A stretch of DNA of 64,000 bases from Mycobacterium sp. SMC-8 (GTDB lineage: Bacteria; Actinomycetota; Actinomycetes; Mycobacteriales; Mycobacteriaceae): NCBI RefSeq assembly GCF_025263565.1, contig NZ_CP079865.1, positions 5,518,001 through 5,582,000 on the forward strand, given 5' to 3'. Below the pieces are notes generated by a model. It made no database searches. It worked only from the letters and a program-made list of their open reading frames with translations, and was not told where the DNA came from. Positions within the stretch are counted from its first letter, which is position 1. Each line of letters starts with the position of its first letter. Made by a program: the position numbers and the translations under genes. Positions 26,247 to 35,212 of this stretch are shown here, in pieces.

Positions 26247-26314
26247 ACACCGGGCATGATCGGTCGGAACCCCTCGGTCAACCACACACGCAGGGCGCTA
26301 CTAGCATTGGCACG

Positions 26315-26968
26315 ATGCGCCCCGGTGACCGTCCTCGGCTGCACGCCGGCACCAGTGATGCCGAGCGTCAGATCCTCCTCGCCACCGAGCGTCTACTCGA
26401 ATCGACGCCGTTGACCGAACTCAGCGTCGCCAGCATCCTGAAGGAGGCAGGCGTCTCGCGGACGACCTTCTACTTCTACTTCAGTTCGAAGTACGCACCC
26501 GTCACTGCGCTGCTGTCATCAGTGATGGACCAGATTTTCGAGCAGGTCAGCTTGTTCACCTCAGGGGCCGATTCGGGAGATGATGCCAATCGCCTGGAGA
26601 AGGGACTCGAGGGAGCGACACAGCTGTTCCGTGAGCACCGCATGGTTTTTCGCGCGACTGTGGAGCACTGGCATTCCGTCGCCGAGATCGGTGAACTCTG
26701 GCTCAAGGTCATCGAACGATTCACCGACGCCTTCGCAAGCGAGATCGAACGCGAGCGGGCGGCCGGCACCGCCCCTCCCGGAATACCGAGCCGTGAGCTG
26801 GCGGCCGGGCTGATCTGGGCGTCCGAGCGGCTGCTTTACGTCGCCGGGCTCGGGGTCGATGCCGACCTACCCGACGAGGACAGAGCCCTGGCCTCACTAC
26901 TGGCGATCTGGCAGGGGGCGGTGTACGGGTCCGCCCCGAACCCGTTGAACGTCAACACCAGTCCATAG
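26315..26968 (+). CDS. TetR-family transcriptional regulator
   Basis: A 217-residue TetR protein with the HTH at about 15-62 (TELSVASILKEAGVSRTTFYFYFSSK as two pieces: TELSVASILKEAGVSR and TTFYFYFSSK). The ligand-binding half resembles the EthR type (RAAGTAPPGIPSRELAAGLIWASERLLY). ATG 26315 gives the normal TetR length; residues upstream are not conserved. It is divergent from the membrane-protein gene and convergent with the P450 gene, from which a strong terminator hairpin separates it. Confidence 0.88.
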   Translation: MRPGDRPRLHAGTSDAERQILLATERLLESTPLTELSVASILKEAGVSRTTFYFYFSSKYAPVTALLSSVMDQIFEQVSLFTSGADSGDDANRLEKGLEGATQLFREHRMVFRATVEHWHSVAEIGELWLKVIERFTDAFASEIERERAAGTAPPGIPSRELAAGLIWASERLLYVAGLGVDADLPDEDRALASLLAIWQGAVYGSAPNPLNVNTSP

Positions 26969-27027
26969 TCGCGCCGGCGTCCGGCGGCACACCGAGCCGT
27001 CGTCGGAGTCCCGACCGATGCCAAAAC

Positions 27028-27062
27028 GCCGAGTCAGAACCAGAGGATGGTCCTGACTCGGC
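27028..27062. terminator. Strong hairpin terminator between convergent genes
   Basis: A perfect 10-bp stem GCCGAGTCAG/CTGACTCGGC is extended inward by ACCA/TGGT after one mismatch. Read on the minus strand the stem is followed by GTTTTGG, so it should end transcription of the P450 operon. It also blocks read-through from the TetR gene. Confidence 0.75.
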
Positions 27063-27104
27063 GCCATGGCCGGTCCTGTACTCGGTACGCCGCTACGGCT
27101 CGTG

Positions 27105-28349
27105 TCAGACGTCCCACTCGAACACGAGCTTCTCGGGGCGATGGAAGATCATCCCCTCCTGAACCCGGATGCTCTGGTCGGGAGCGAGTCTCAGGTTGGG
27201 CAACCTGGTGATCGCCGTCTCGATCGCCACCCTCATGTCCAGGCGTGCCACCGAGATGCCGATGCATGTGTGCGGGCCGTGGCCGAAGTGCAGGCTCTTG
27301 CGCATCTCTGCCGGATCCCGGTCGATATCGAAATTCGCCGGGCAGCTGAACTGGTTCTCGTCGTTGTTGGCCGACTGGACGAGCGCGAAGATGTTGGAGC
27401 CCTTCGAGATCTTGTGTCCGCGGATCTCCACATCCTCCTTGACGTGGCGCACAATGCCGCGTGCCGGGGTCAGCCGTCGCAGTGACTCCTCGACCACCTT
27501 CGGCACCAGGCTCAGGTCGTCGCGCACCCGGGCGAGCAGCTCCTGATCCTCGCAGAGCTTGTACAGCGAGAAGCTGATCCCACCAGCGCTCGTCTCGAAG
27601 CCCGCGATGACCAGTTGTCCGATGACACCCAGAACTTCACGGTCGGTCAGGCTCTTCTCGCTCTGCTCCTGGGCGAGGATCAGACCGCTGATCAGATCAT
27701 CACCCGGTTCAGCACGGCGACGTGCAATCGCGTTCAGCAGGTAATCGTTGAACTTCACCTGCTCGCGCGCGAGCTCGAGACGGCGTTCCTCACTGATGGA
27801 CGGCACGAACAGCTCGGTGATACCCAGCGTCCAATCCCGGAAGAGGCCGTGGTCTTCCGCGGGCAGGCCGAGGATCTTGATCAGGACGTGCACGGGCATC
27901 GGGGTCGCGAAGCTGTCCACGAGGTCGCCCCGACCATCGGCCACGATAGCGTCGATCAGGTCGTTGGCCGCCTGCCGGATCACGCCTTCGCGCACCTTGA
28001 CCGCAGCGGGCGTGAGGGGCTTGGCCGCCAGCTTGCGGATCCGGTTGTGCTCCGGCGGGTCGGTGTTGACCAGCGCCGGTTGCCAGGGAGCATACCCGTG
28101 CGGCAGTTGCTCTTTGAGCTCGTCAGGCACCTCGCCCACCAGATCCGCCGGCATGGCGCCGAAGCGGTCCAAGTCCTTCACGATCGCCAGCACGTCGTCG
28201 TACCGGCTGACGACCCATGCGTCCAGCTCCTCGACGTGAAGGACCGGGGCATGTTCGCGCAACTGCCCGAACAACGGGCAGGTATCCCAGGTGCTCCGGA
28301 ATACCTCCATCATCGACGGCTGCGCGTCGACCTGGGTCTGGTCACTCAT
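27105..28349 (-). CDS. Cytochrome P450
   Basis: A 414-residue soluble bacterial P450. The I-helix oxygen-activation motif AGFETS is intact, the ExxR motif is in EESLRRL, and the haem-binding loop is FGHGPHTCIG with Cys362. It needs an electron partner; no ferredoxin gene is adjacent, but the FprB-like fusion lies 2 kb away. It is the last gene of a leftward set APH kinase - DUF7064-like protein - P450 (gaps of 50 and 66 bp), ended by the hairpin at 27028-27062. The substrate is unknown; the context suggests hydroxylation of a hydrophobic compound. Confidence 0.93.
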   Translation of the reverse strand: MSDQTQVDAQPSMMEVFRSTWDTCPLFGQLREHAPVLHVEELDAWVVSRYDDVLAIVKDLDRFGAMPADLVGEVPDELKEQLPHGYAPWQPALVNTDPPEHNRIRKLAAKPLTPAAVKVREGVIRQAANDLIDAIVADGRGDLVDSFATPMPVHVLIKILGLPAEDHGLFRDWTLGITELFVPSISEERRLELAREQVKFNDYLLNAIARRRAEPGDDLISGLILAQEQSEKSLTDREVLGVIGQLVIAGFETSAGGISFSLYKLCEDQELLARVRDDLSLVPKVVEESLRRLTPARGIVRHVKEDVEIRGHKISKGSNIFALVQSANNDENQFSCPANFDIDRDPAEMRKSLHFGHGPHTCIGISVARLDMRVAIETAITRLPNLRLAPDQSIRVQEGMIFHRPEKLVFEWDV

Positions 28350-28414
28350 CGATTCTTCCCTTCAAAATGCTGAATACTTACAAACAGTCTCAATACGTTG
28401 CCGAACCGCTTCGA

Positions 28415-29485
28415 CTATTTCCCGTAGGGCGGGAATTCCGGCGAATCCGGGAAGCAGTGCAGCAGACCGGGGTCGTCGTCGAGCAGGCGTCGCCAGTAGC
28501 GGCGATAGTGCTTGAAATTCATGAAGTCCTGGTCGTTGCCGTAGACCACCTGGCCGTCGTACTCCCAGCGCACCAACGACCACCAGTTCAGGATGTCGCT
28601 GTTGATTGGCCATTTGAGCCAGTTCAACGTGGTGCCGACGGCGTGCAGTTCCCGGCCGAGCTCGTCGACGCAGTCGATGACCTGGGTGAGCACGCGGCCG
28701 TCGCGGCCGCGTACAGCGGTGCGGGTGCCATCCACGACCAACGCCTTGATCCCGTCGCGGATATAGAAGCCGGTGGTGACAGTCTCCGTGGTGCCCTCGA
28801 TCGGGTCCTCTTCGAAGGACAGAGTGGTCTGCGGGTCGTAGAGGTGCCACGCACTTTCGGGCGACGCGAAGACATAGGGCCAGCCGGCGCGCAGCGGATC
28901 GGAGACGTCGGCGTGGCGAGGCCCCCACCCGCGGTCGCGCAGCGCACCACAGTCGATCTCGATCTTCTCGCCGTCGAGCTCGAGGGTGCCCTTGAACCAG
29001 CCGGACTGCTCATAGTGGCCGACGGAGTACTCGCCCTCTTTTTTCACCCAGTTCTTGATGCCCGGGTCTTCATCGCCACCCTTGGACAGCTTCATGTAGT
29101 GCGGCTCGGCCATCGCCGTCCAGACGAGGTCGAATTTGACCCCGTTGCGGTCGTAGGCGAAGTGATACTCCTGCTGCGGCGCGATCATCTTGCAGCTCAA
29201 CGAGTTCGACAGCTCGAAGTTCATCATCTCCGCGCCCTCTGGTATAGCGAGGTGCTGGTCCCAGCCGTAGTACAGACAGTTGTAGACGTCCTCGCCCGTG
29301 TGATCCCAGATAGCGGGCCCGGCAACCACCAGATTCATATTCGGTCGCCAGTAGAAATAGATGAATCCACTGAGATTTCGCTCCGGCACGTTGAATCCGA
29401 GCAGGCTGTTCTCGCTCCAGTACGGATCGTCGCTGTGCGGGTGAAATTGCTCGTCAGCCAGGTTGATCTGGTCGTTCCAGCCCAT
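28415..29485 (-). CDS. DUF7064-like protein, paralogue 2
   Basis: A 356-residue predicted soluble protein. The N-terminal half has PYWSENSLLGFNVPERNLSG, RPNMNLVVAGPAIWD and YNCLYYGWDQHLAI. The C-terminal half has YEQSGWFKGTLELDGEKIEI, then CGALRDRGWGPRH. The same two-part layout occurs in the protein at 36773-37756 (VYWNESAWFPISIPDRLISG, RPNMKLSVGGIALWD). The fold is probably a double lipocalin-like barrel related to AttH/CrtC; this is inference. Genes of this type next to P450s and kinases suggest a hydratase, isomerase or binding role for a lipophilic substrate. Confidence 0.8.
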   Translation of the reverse strand: MGWNDQINLADEQFHPHSDDPYWSENSLLGFNVPERNLSGFIYFYWRPNMNLVVAGPAIWDHTGEDVYNCLYYGWDQHLAIPEGAEMMNFELSNSLSCKMIAPQQEYHFAYDRNGVKFDLVWTAMAEPHYMKLSKGGDEDPGIKNWVKKEGEYSVGHYEQSGWFKGTLELDGEKIEIDCGALRDRGWGPRHADVSDPLRAGWPYVFASPESAWHLYDPQTTLSFEEDPIEGTTETVTTGFYIRDGIKALVVDGTRTAVRGRDGRVLTQVIDCVDELGRELHAVGTTLNWLKWPINSDILNWWSLVRWEYDGQVVYGNDQDFMNFKHYRRYWRRLLDDDPGLLHCFPDSPEFPPYGK

Positions 29486-29534
29486 GCTTTCTCCTACGTT
29501 GTCGTTGGTCGGTTACGGTCAGAACTCATTGAGT

Positions 29535-30644
29535 TCAGACCAGGCTGGCCGCTTGCGCGGACTCCAAATCGATTGCCATGTCGGCATACCGGCGGATCTG
29601 GTCGGTGATCACGGACACCGCGTGCTCGGAGTCCTCGACCTGAGCACCCATGCCCACGAACAGAAAGACGCCATACAGCGCGCCCTCGCGGTAGGCCGCC
29701 CATGCGGCGTCGAAGTCGTAGTCCTCGACGCCCGCGGCGACCAGGCGCCGGTGGTAATCCGCGACAAGGTCACGCTCGGCGGTACGGCGCTGATCGGTGG
29801 GCAGCGATGCGCCGACGAAGTACGCCGCATCGACGCCGGGGGGACCCATCCGTACGGTCTGGAAGTCCACGACCACGGTCCGGGCCGAACTGGCGTCGGT
29901 CGGGAACATCAGGTTGTCGCTGCGGAAGTCTCCATGCTGCACAACTGTCGGCGCCTTCCAACTGCGCACCCATTCCCCGGCGCGCGGCAGGACCGCCTCG
30001 AAGAGTTCGATATGTGCCGGGTCCAGGCGATCGCCGAATCGGGCGACGAACGTTTCGAGCCCCGCGGGCAGGGCATCGAAGGTCGCGATGGTGCGCTGCG
30101 GATTTGCGAGCCACTCGAGCTGAGCAAGCTTGGGTGAGTTCCACAGCGGAGCCTGGAAAGCGACGAGTTCGCCGAGGGCACGCGAGCATTCATCGGCCGT
30201 CGCGGCGCGAAAGACATCACCCGCGACCGAGCTTCCGCTGAGGTCCTCCAGGATCAGATTGAAGTCATGGTTGTTGCTTGCGAGTTGCGCCAGATAACAG
30301 TGCGCGAGGCCCATGTTCGGAACCAGCGGCGCAACGTCTTGGTAGAACCGTGTCTCCAGTTCGTAGAAGCCCATCGCCTGCGCTAGGCCATAGCTGCCAG
30401 GGTCCTCGGTCGGGTACTTCACGACCACCGACGCCGGCGCGGATGTCGGGCCCGCGTAGGTCAGGGTGGCCCGGGCCATCCGAGCGATGACGCCGTTCCC
30501 GACTGGTGCGACCTCGACGTTGGACAGGTCGGATTCGGCCAAGAGCCCGGCGCCCCCCAGCGCAGTTCGGAACCACTCGAGGTCCATTTGTTCCGGGCTG
30601 GTGACGATCGGGGCGGTACCGGTCGGGGTGGAGGCCTGCGTCAT
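29535..30644 (-). CDS. Aminoglycoside-phosphotransferase-like (EcKinase-type) kinase
   Basis: A 369-residue protein of the APH/choline-kinase fold. The catalytic loop is VQHGDFRSDN (H-x-D-x4-N), and VVDFQTVRMG supplies the metal-binding Asp. An N-lobe Lys is in SVVVKYPTED. This family phosphorylates hydroxyl groups of small molecules, and related proteins act on steroid-like alcohols in insects. ATG 30644 was chosen because of the AGGAGA upstream. It is first in an operon with the DUF7064-like and P450 genes, under the promoter/operator at 30713-30750. A kinase next to a P450 suggests phosphorylation of a new hydroxyl group. Confidence 0.88.
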   Translation of the reverse strand: MTQASTPTGTAPIVTSPEQMDLEWFRTALGGAGLLAESDLSNVEVAPVGNGVIARMARATLTYAGPTSAPASVVVKYPTEDPGSYGLAQAMGFYELETRFYQDVAPLVPNMGLAHCYLAQLASNNHDFNLILEDLSGSSVAGDVFRAATADECSRALGELVAFQAPLWNSPKLAQLEWLANPQRTIATFDALPAGLETFVARFGDRLDPAHIELFEAVLPRAGEWVRSWKAPTVVQHGDFRSDNLMFPTDASSARTVVVDFQTVRMGPPGVDAAYFVGASLPTDQRRTAERDLVADYHRRLVAAGVEDYDFDAAWAAYREGALYGVFLFVGMGAQVEDSEHAVSVITDQIRRYADMAIDLESAQAASLV

Positions 30645-30712
30645 CGAAAGAATCTCCTGGGCTACTGATGGCTTCTGACGGAAAGTCCGATATCCGTGAA
30701 CATCGGACACAC

Positions 30713-30750
30713 TATTCGAACAGTATGTATGAGCCCAGGTGTGCTGTCAA
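30713..30750 (-). promoter_or_regulatory. Promoter with cluster operator, upstream of the kinase-DUF7064-P450 operon
   Basis: Minus strand: TTGACA (30750-30745), 17 bp, CATACT (30727-30722). The 19-mer TATTCGAACAGTATGTATG (plus strand, 30713-30731) overlaps the -10 and is identical at 32091-32109 in front of the LLM gene. Operator binding here would block the promoter. Confidence 0.65.
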
Positions 30751-30758
30751 TCACTTAA

Positions 30759-31940
30759 TCAAATTTCAATTAAAGATGTAACCCCGGCCCGCTTCAGGAT
30801 GGTGCACGCATCTATCGCGCGCTGCAGGGACGCGGCACCTTCCGCGGGATCGCTCACGATCGGCAGGTAGTCCACCGGCGAGATCCAGTCGACACCGGCA
30901 TCGACATAGGCCTGGAGTTGCGTGGCCACCTGCTCGGTGTTGCCCCAGATGTAGGCGCGTTCGGTCATCTTCCGGCCGGCCTTGCCGACCACCTCGTCGA
31001 CGAAACTGTCGGGGGTGTCGTACGGCTTCATCTTCATGAAGTAGGTCCACCCGTCGGGTGTGGCGGGCTCGATCCCCTCCCGCCGCCAGTCCTGGGGCTG
31101 CGTGCGACCGAAGATCGCCGCTATCCAGCGAACCAGGCGGTTGTCGAGGGCACGATCGAGGACGGACTCGTCCTCGTGGATCAGAACAGGGCACAACGCC
31201 CCGACGCGATACTGGTCGGGATCCCGCCCTTTGGCCGCGACCTGTCTCCTGAGTTCGGTGATGTATTCGGCGGCATCGTCCGGAGTGGCCCACACGCACG
31301 GTGCCGCGCCCGCAAAACCGTCTCCGAGACTGGTCGACATGTCCAGGATCTTGGGCCCACCACCGAGCCCCCACAGTTTGGGGCGATGGTGTTTGGCCGC
31401 GCCGAGAAACGCCTTGTCGAGTGTCCAGTGATTGCCCTCGTGTGAGATCGGCTCGTCACTCTGCATGAACTTCTGGAAGACGTTGTACAGGTCCTCCAGC
31501 CGCGACAGTCCCTGGGAACGCTTCCAACCGAACGGGTTTATCTGCTTGACCTCGCCTGCGCCCACCATGAACGTGGCGCGCCCTTCGGTGATCTTGGCGA
31601 GCGTCAACATCTGGTGAACCAGCTGGGCCGGCCCGTTGCGGATCGAATCGGTGAGAAGTGTCAGATTCATGCCGGGGATGGCTGCATAGACGAAGGCAGC
31701 GAGGGCGAATGCGTCGTCCATCGAATCGGGGTCGGGCATCAGTCCCGCCAACGGGGAGTTCTCGACGGTCCACAATGACGGCGGAATGAAGTTCATGAGC
31801 TGATCCGACATGGCGATGCCATCGACGCCCGGGCTGGCGGCCGCCGCTTTGGCGGCGTCCACGGTGACTGACGCCGGTGCGTTCCTGTCGCCCCACAAGA
31901 AGATCGCCGTCTCGGCGATTCGGGATTCCCGCGATGTCAT
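30759..31940 (-). CDS. LLM-class (luciferase-like) flavin/F420 oxidoreductase
   Basis: A 393-residue LLM oxidoreductase, paralogous along its length to the protein at 7815-9002. Shared blocks are MNFIPPSLWTVENSPLAG, MVGAGEVKQINPFGWKRSQ, LWGLGGGPKILDM and WTYFMKMKPYDTP. ATG 31940 has AAGGAG upstream. It has its own promoter with the cluster operator at 32091-32129. It is probably an F420- or FMN-dependent oxidoreductase acting on an alcohol or ketone intermediate. Confidence 0.88.
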   Translation of the reverse strand: MTSRESRIAETAIFLWGDRNAPASVTVDAAKAAAASPGVDGIAMSDQLMNFIPPSLWTVENSPLAGLMPDPDSMDDAFALAAFVYAAIPGMNLTLLTDSIRNGPAQLVHQMLTLAKITEGRATFMVGAGEVKQINPFGWKRSQGLSRLEDLYNVFQKFMQSDEPISHEGNHWTLDKAFLGAAKHHRPKLWGLGGGPKILDMSTSLGDGFAGAAPCVWATPDDAAEYITELRRQVAAKGRDPDQYRVGALCPVLIHEDESVLDRALDNRLVRWIAAIFGRTQPQDWRREGIEPATPDGWTYFMKMKPYDTPDSFVDEVVGKAGRKMTERAYIWGNTEQVATQLQAYVDAGVDWISPVDYLPIVSDPAEGAASLQRAIDACTILKRAGVTSLIEI

Positions 31941-32090
31941 CGTGATCTCCTTGATGGTCCTCGGACACCGAGCCGACGTATGCGCGGACGACGCCTCTAC
32001 TGGCAAACATTTCGAATCGCCGAACCGGCACCGCGAGGAGCGAACTTCTTTCCCCGGTTCGGGCGCAGGGAATCAACTCGGTCGACGTTG

Positions 32091-32129
32091 TATTCGAACA
32101 GTATGTATGCCCCGATGATGTGTTGTCAA
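32091..32129 (-). promoter_or_regulatory. Promoter with cluster operator, upstream of the LLM gene
   Basis: Minus strand: TTGACA (32129-32124), 18 bp, CATACT (32105-32100), overlapped by the same 19-mer as at 30713-30731. It lies 150 bp before the LLM start. The rest of the 580-bp divergent intergenic region up to 32525 shows no gene. Confidence 0.65.
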
Positions 32130-32468
32130 TCACAGATTTGGCGTCGGTGTGATCCCTGCGCCTCGAACGCCGCAGCCGCACCGCACCCGTAGGGAACCCC
32201 GCCACTCACCAGGGCGCCGGCACTGCAGTCGGGCATCGCACTTCCCGGCTGTTTCACGACTTCAACTGTGGCAGAGTTTATTTCATCGCGCGCTTGGAAC
32301 GGTGCTCTCGCTCGACAACTATTTCCGCCGGCGCGCAATTCCCGAGGACGAGCCGAACTCGACGAATGTCGTGCACGTCGGCGCCGACAGTCAGAATAAA
32401 CACCGGACGAGCGCGCCACCCCGCCGAGCATGGGCACGGCCACAGAAAGTCGCCACGGTATGCCACCC

Positions 32469-32496
32469 TTGACAACTGGATTCTATTCCATATTAA
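32469..32496 (+). promoter_or_regulatory. Promoter of the second kinase / membrane-protein operon
   Basis: TTGACA (32469-32474), 16 bp, TATTAA (32491-32496), about 30 bp before the ATG at 32525. The transcript leader would be short. The 19-mer operator of the divergent LLM promoter is about 360 bp away. Confidence 0.55.
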
Positions 32497-32524
32497 TAAC
32501 ACCATCCACCGTCAGGAGCAAACC

Positions 32525-33715
32525 ATGTCCAGCCCGCCGGACACTGCAACCAGGCAAGCCGAGATCCTGAAGCTCTTCGAGGCCGAACAACAGGAGCCAC
32601 CACGGTTGCGCGGCCGCGCGGACGTTCCGGGGTCGCCCGACGGGCTCACCACCGACTGGCTCACCGATGCGCTGTGCTCGGGGCACGATGGTGCCCGGGT
32701 TGAGTCATTCGAACACGGAACCCAGTACAACGGAACGACTTCCGGTCGACGACTGCAGATTCACTACAATCGAGCCGGGAGTGACGCCGGGCTGCCCGAA
32801 CGACTCTTCGCGAAATTCTCGCCCACCGTGCAGGCCCGGTGCCTGGTGGGGATCAATGGAAGCTCCGCAGGCGAGGTCGCGTTCTACAACGACATCGCCA
32901 CCACGCTGCCCATCGAAGTGCCGACTTGCTACTACGCGGCTTTCGAGCCGCGGTCCTGTCGAACCTTCCTGTTGCTCGAGGACTTGGCCCAGACCAAGAA
33001 AGCGCGCTTCGGCACATCGATCGACCTCACCATCGACCGCGCGCAAGCGCAGAGCATGGTGTCGCTGCTGGCCACCCTGCACGGCGCATTCTGGGGCGAG
33101 GGCAACGGCCCTGCCTACCCCTATCGGACGTCGCTGGTCTATCAGGAGGACTTCAACGACACCCTGGGATTCGAACCACTGATGGTGGCCGGTCATGACA
33201 TGGCGCTCGACGTTCTACCGCCTGCGCTGCACCGGCGTCGCCTCGACTGGCACCCCGCACTGATGCGGTCGATGGAGCTCAACGTCGCAGCGACACCGAC
33301 TCTGCTGCACCAAGATACGCATCTGGCGAATTGGTACGCCCTACCGGACGGCTCGATGGGGCTCGCCGACTGGCAGTGTGTCGCGCGCGGTCAGTGGGCA
33401 CTCGACGTCGCGTACGCCTTGTCGATCGGGCTGTCCACCGAGGATCGGCGCGCCTGGGAGCGCGAACTGATCGCCGGCTATCTGGATCAACTGGCCGAGA
33501 CGGTCTCGGATACACCGACTTTCGATGAAGCCTGGCTTGCGTACCGGCAACAGATGTTTCACGCCGTGTCATTCTGGTTGGCCCCGTTCGGCATCGGCGA
33601 GGGTGGGCCGGTGGCCGCCGACGTCAGCCTGTCGAACATTCGACGCGCAGCCCAGGCGATCCACGATCTCGACTCGTTCGACGCGCTGGATGCGAGCCCG
33701 GGAAGCACCCGATGA
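32525..33715 (+). CDS. Aminoglycoside-phosphotransferase-like kinase, second copy
   Basis: A 396-residue APH-fold protein with the catalytic loop LLHQDTHLANWY (H-x-D-x4-N) and GLADWQCVARG for metal binding; FAKFSPTVQ holds the N-lobe Lys. It is a distant paralogue of the kinase at 29535-30644. ATG 32525 has CAGGAG upstream and fits the family start. The last 4 bp overlap the next gene (ATGA). It leads a rightward operon with two multi-pass membrane proteins, so the kinase may act with a transporter or membrane-bound substrate. Confidence 0.88.
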   Translation: MSSPPDTATRQAEILKLFEAEQQEPPRLRGRADVPGSPDGLTTDWLTDALCSGHDGARVESFEHGTQYNGTTSGRRLQIHYNRAGSDAGLPERLFAKFSPTVQARCLVGINGSSAGEVAFYNDIATTLPIEVPTCYYAAFEPRSCRTFLLLEDLAQTKKARFGTSIDLTIDRAQAQSMVSLLATLHGAFWGEGNGPAYPYRTSLVYQEDFNDTLGFEPLMVAGHDMALDVLPPALHRRRLDWHPALMRSMELNVAATPTLLHQDTHLANWYALPDGSMGLADWQCVARGQWALDVAYALSIGLSTEDRRAWERELIAGYLDQLAETVSDTPTFDEAWLAYRQQMFHAVSFWLAPFGIGEGGPVAADVSLSNIRRAAQAIHDLDSFDALDASPGSTR

Positions 33716-34470
33716 ACCGGAACGCACAGCTCGCATGCGCGTGGAGCGGTCCGATCATGGTGCTGATCTGGGTCGGCAGCTTCGTTGCTCTTGCCGGTTT
33801 TATCCCCCCGCCCGCGCCACTGAGCGGGGAGGCCGAGATCCTCCAGATGTTCACCGACCATGCCATGCCGATCCGGCTGGGTCTCATTCTGACGCTGTTC
33901 GCCTCAGCGCTGCTGGTTCCCTGGTCGGCGGTGATTGCCGTCCAGATGAGCCGCATCGAGGGCAAGCGTCCCGTGCTGGCCATCACGCAGGTGGCCCAGG
34001 CATCGCTGCTCTCGCTGGAATTCATCATCCCGTTGATGGTGTGGCAAACCGCAGCCTATCGCCCCACCCCTGAGCGAATTCACCTGGTGTACATGCTCAA
34101 TGACATGGGTTGGCTGATGTTCGTCGGAGTCATCTCGTCGGCTGTGTTGCAGTGCCTCAGCCTCGGCATCGTCATCCTCATGGATAGCCGCGCGCAACCG
34201 ATCTTCCCCCGTTGGACCGGTTATCTCGCCATCTGGACCGCGATACTGCTGGCGCCGGCCGGCGTGGTACCGCTGTTCAAGGACGGCCCCTTCGCTTGGA
34301 ATGGTGTTTTCGGCTTCTTCGTTCCGCTCTGCATCTTCTGCGTCTGGGTGAGCACCACGACCTGGTTCCTGATCGCGGCGATCAAGCGCGAGGCCGATGA
34401 GGAGGCCGAGTTGCCGGCCTTGTCCTCGGCGAACCGAGTCACTCGACAGCTGAAGGACGAGATCGCATGA
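33712..34470 (+). CDS. Multi-pass membrane protein, family copy 1
   Basis: A 252-residue protein with about six or seven hydrophobic segments, including MVLIWVGSFVALAGFIPPPA near the N-terminus, LGLILTLFASALLVPWSAVI and LMFVGVISSAVLQCLSLGIV. Near the C-terminus it has FKDGPFAWNGVFGFFVP, matching the proteins at 34467-35189 (FLKTGPFAWNGLLVWWVP) and 39112-39921 (FFKTGPLAWDGLFPWWIP). These three are clearly paralogues. No known family is recognised. It overlaps both neighbours by 4 bp. Confidence 0.8.
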   Translation: MNRNAQLACAWSGPIMVLIWVGSFVALAGFIPPPAPLSGEAEILQMFTDHAMPIRLGLILTLFASALLVPWSAVIAVQMSRIEGKRPVLAITQVAQASLLSLEFIIPLMVWQTAAYRPTPERIHLVYMLNDMGWLMFVGVISSAVLQCLSLGIVILMDSRAQPIFPRWTGYLAIWTAILLAPAGVVPLFKDGPFAWNGVFGFFVPLCIFCVWVSTTTWFLIAAIKREADEEAELPALSSANRVTRQLKDEIA

Positions 34471-35189
34471 ACCCCAGGCTGCGGATCCTCGGAGTATGGA
34501 GCGCTGCCGCGTTCTTCCTGCTCTGGTTGGTCGGCTTCGTCTTCTTCGCGCAGTGGATACCGCCGATACCCCCGTCGGCCGACGCAAACGAAGTCGCCGG
34601 CATCTTCGCCGCCAGGTCTGTTCCCATCCGGATCGGCATGGTGTTGATGAGCTTCGGCGCCGTCTTCTATCTGCCGTGGTCGATGGTGCTCGCCGACCTG
34701 ATCAAGGAGCGGGAAGGGCGGTCGAATTTCCTGTCCGGCACCATGCTCGCGGCAGGTGTGCTGTGCTGCGTGACGTTCTTTCTCCCGGCGTTTCTGTGGG
34801 CGACCGCGGCGTTCCGACCCGAGCGAAACCCCGAGATCACCCAGGCACTGGTGGACCTCGGCTGGCTGTTCTTCATCACCCCCATCGCACCGTTCATCCT
34901 GCAGTACGTGATCCTGGCCGCGGTGACGTTCGGTGACAAGCGGGCGGCACCGATCTATCCCAGATGGTCCGGGTACCTTCAACTCTGGGTGAGCGTGTCG
35001 TTTCTGCCCGGCGTCGTCGCGATTTTCCTGAAGACCGGACCGTTCGCATGGAACGGACTGCTGGTGTGGTGGGTGCCCTTCGCCACCTTCACTGCGTGGT
35101 TCTTCATCATGATCGCGCTGACGAGGAAGGCCGTGCTGCGAGCCGAGCAGCCTACGCCTACAGACGAACTCGCAATCGAGGCCCGGTAG
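34467..35189 (+). CDS. Multi-pass membrane protein, family copy 2
   Basis: A 240-residue protein with the same layout as copies 1 and 3: an N-terminal helix ending in WIPPIPPSADANEVAGIF, a helix with GMVLMSFGAVFYLPWSMVLA, FRPERNPEITQALVDLGWLF, PRWSGYLQLWVS, then FLKTGPFAWNGLLVWWVPF. The shared order and the charged loop FRPERNPEI suggest one conserved site, perhaps for substrate or partner binding. It is translationally coupled to copy 1, so the two may form a heteromer. Confidence 0.8.
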   Translation: MNPRLRILGVWSAAAFFLLWLVGFVFFAQWIPPIPPSADANEVAGIFAARSVPIRIGMVLMSFGAVFYLPWSMVLADLIKEREGRSNFLSGTMLAAGVLCCVTFFLPAFLWATAAFRPERNPEITQALVDLGWLFFITPIAPFILQYVILAAVTFGDKRAAPIYPRWSGYLQLWVSVSFLPGVVAIFLKTGPFAWNGLLVWWVPFATFTAWFFIMIALTRKAVLRAEQPTPTDELAIEAR

Positions 35190-35212
35190 CGGGCGTACTC
35201 ACTGCGCCCGCT
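35188..35212. terminator. Compact bidirectional terminator overlapping two stop codons
   Basis: AGCGGGCG and CGCCCGCT form a perfect 8-bp stem around a 9-base loop. The hairpin covers the stop of the membrane-protein gene (35187-35189) and the stop of the convergent PEP-utilising enzyme (35199-35201), so one structure could serve both genes. Confidence 0.5.

Noticed and set aside
32482..32496. Fourth copy of the TCTA-N6-ATTAA motif
   Set aside because: It overlaps the spacer and -10 of a good promoter in another cluster; similarity may be only AT-rich promoter sequence.
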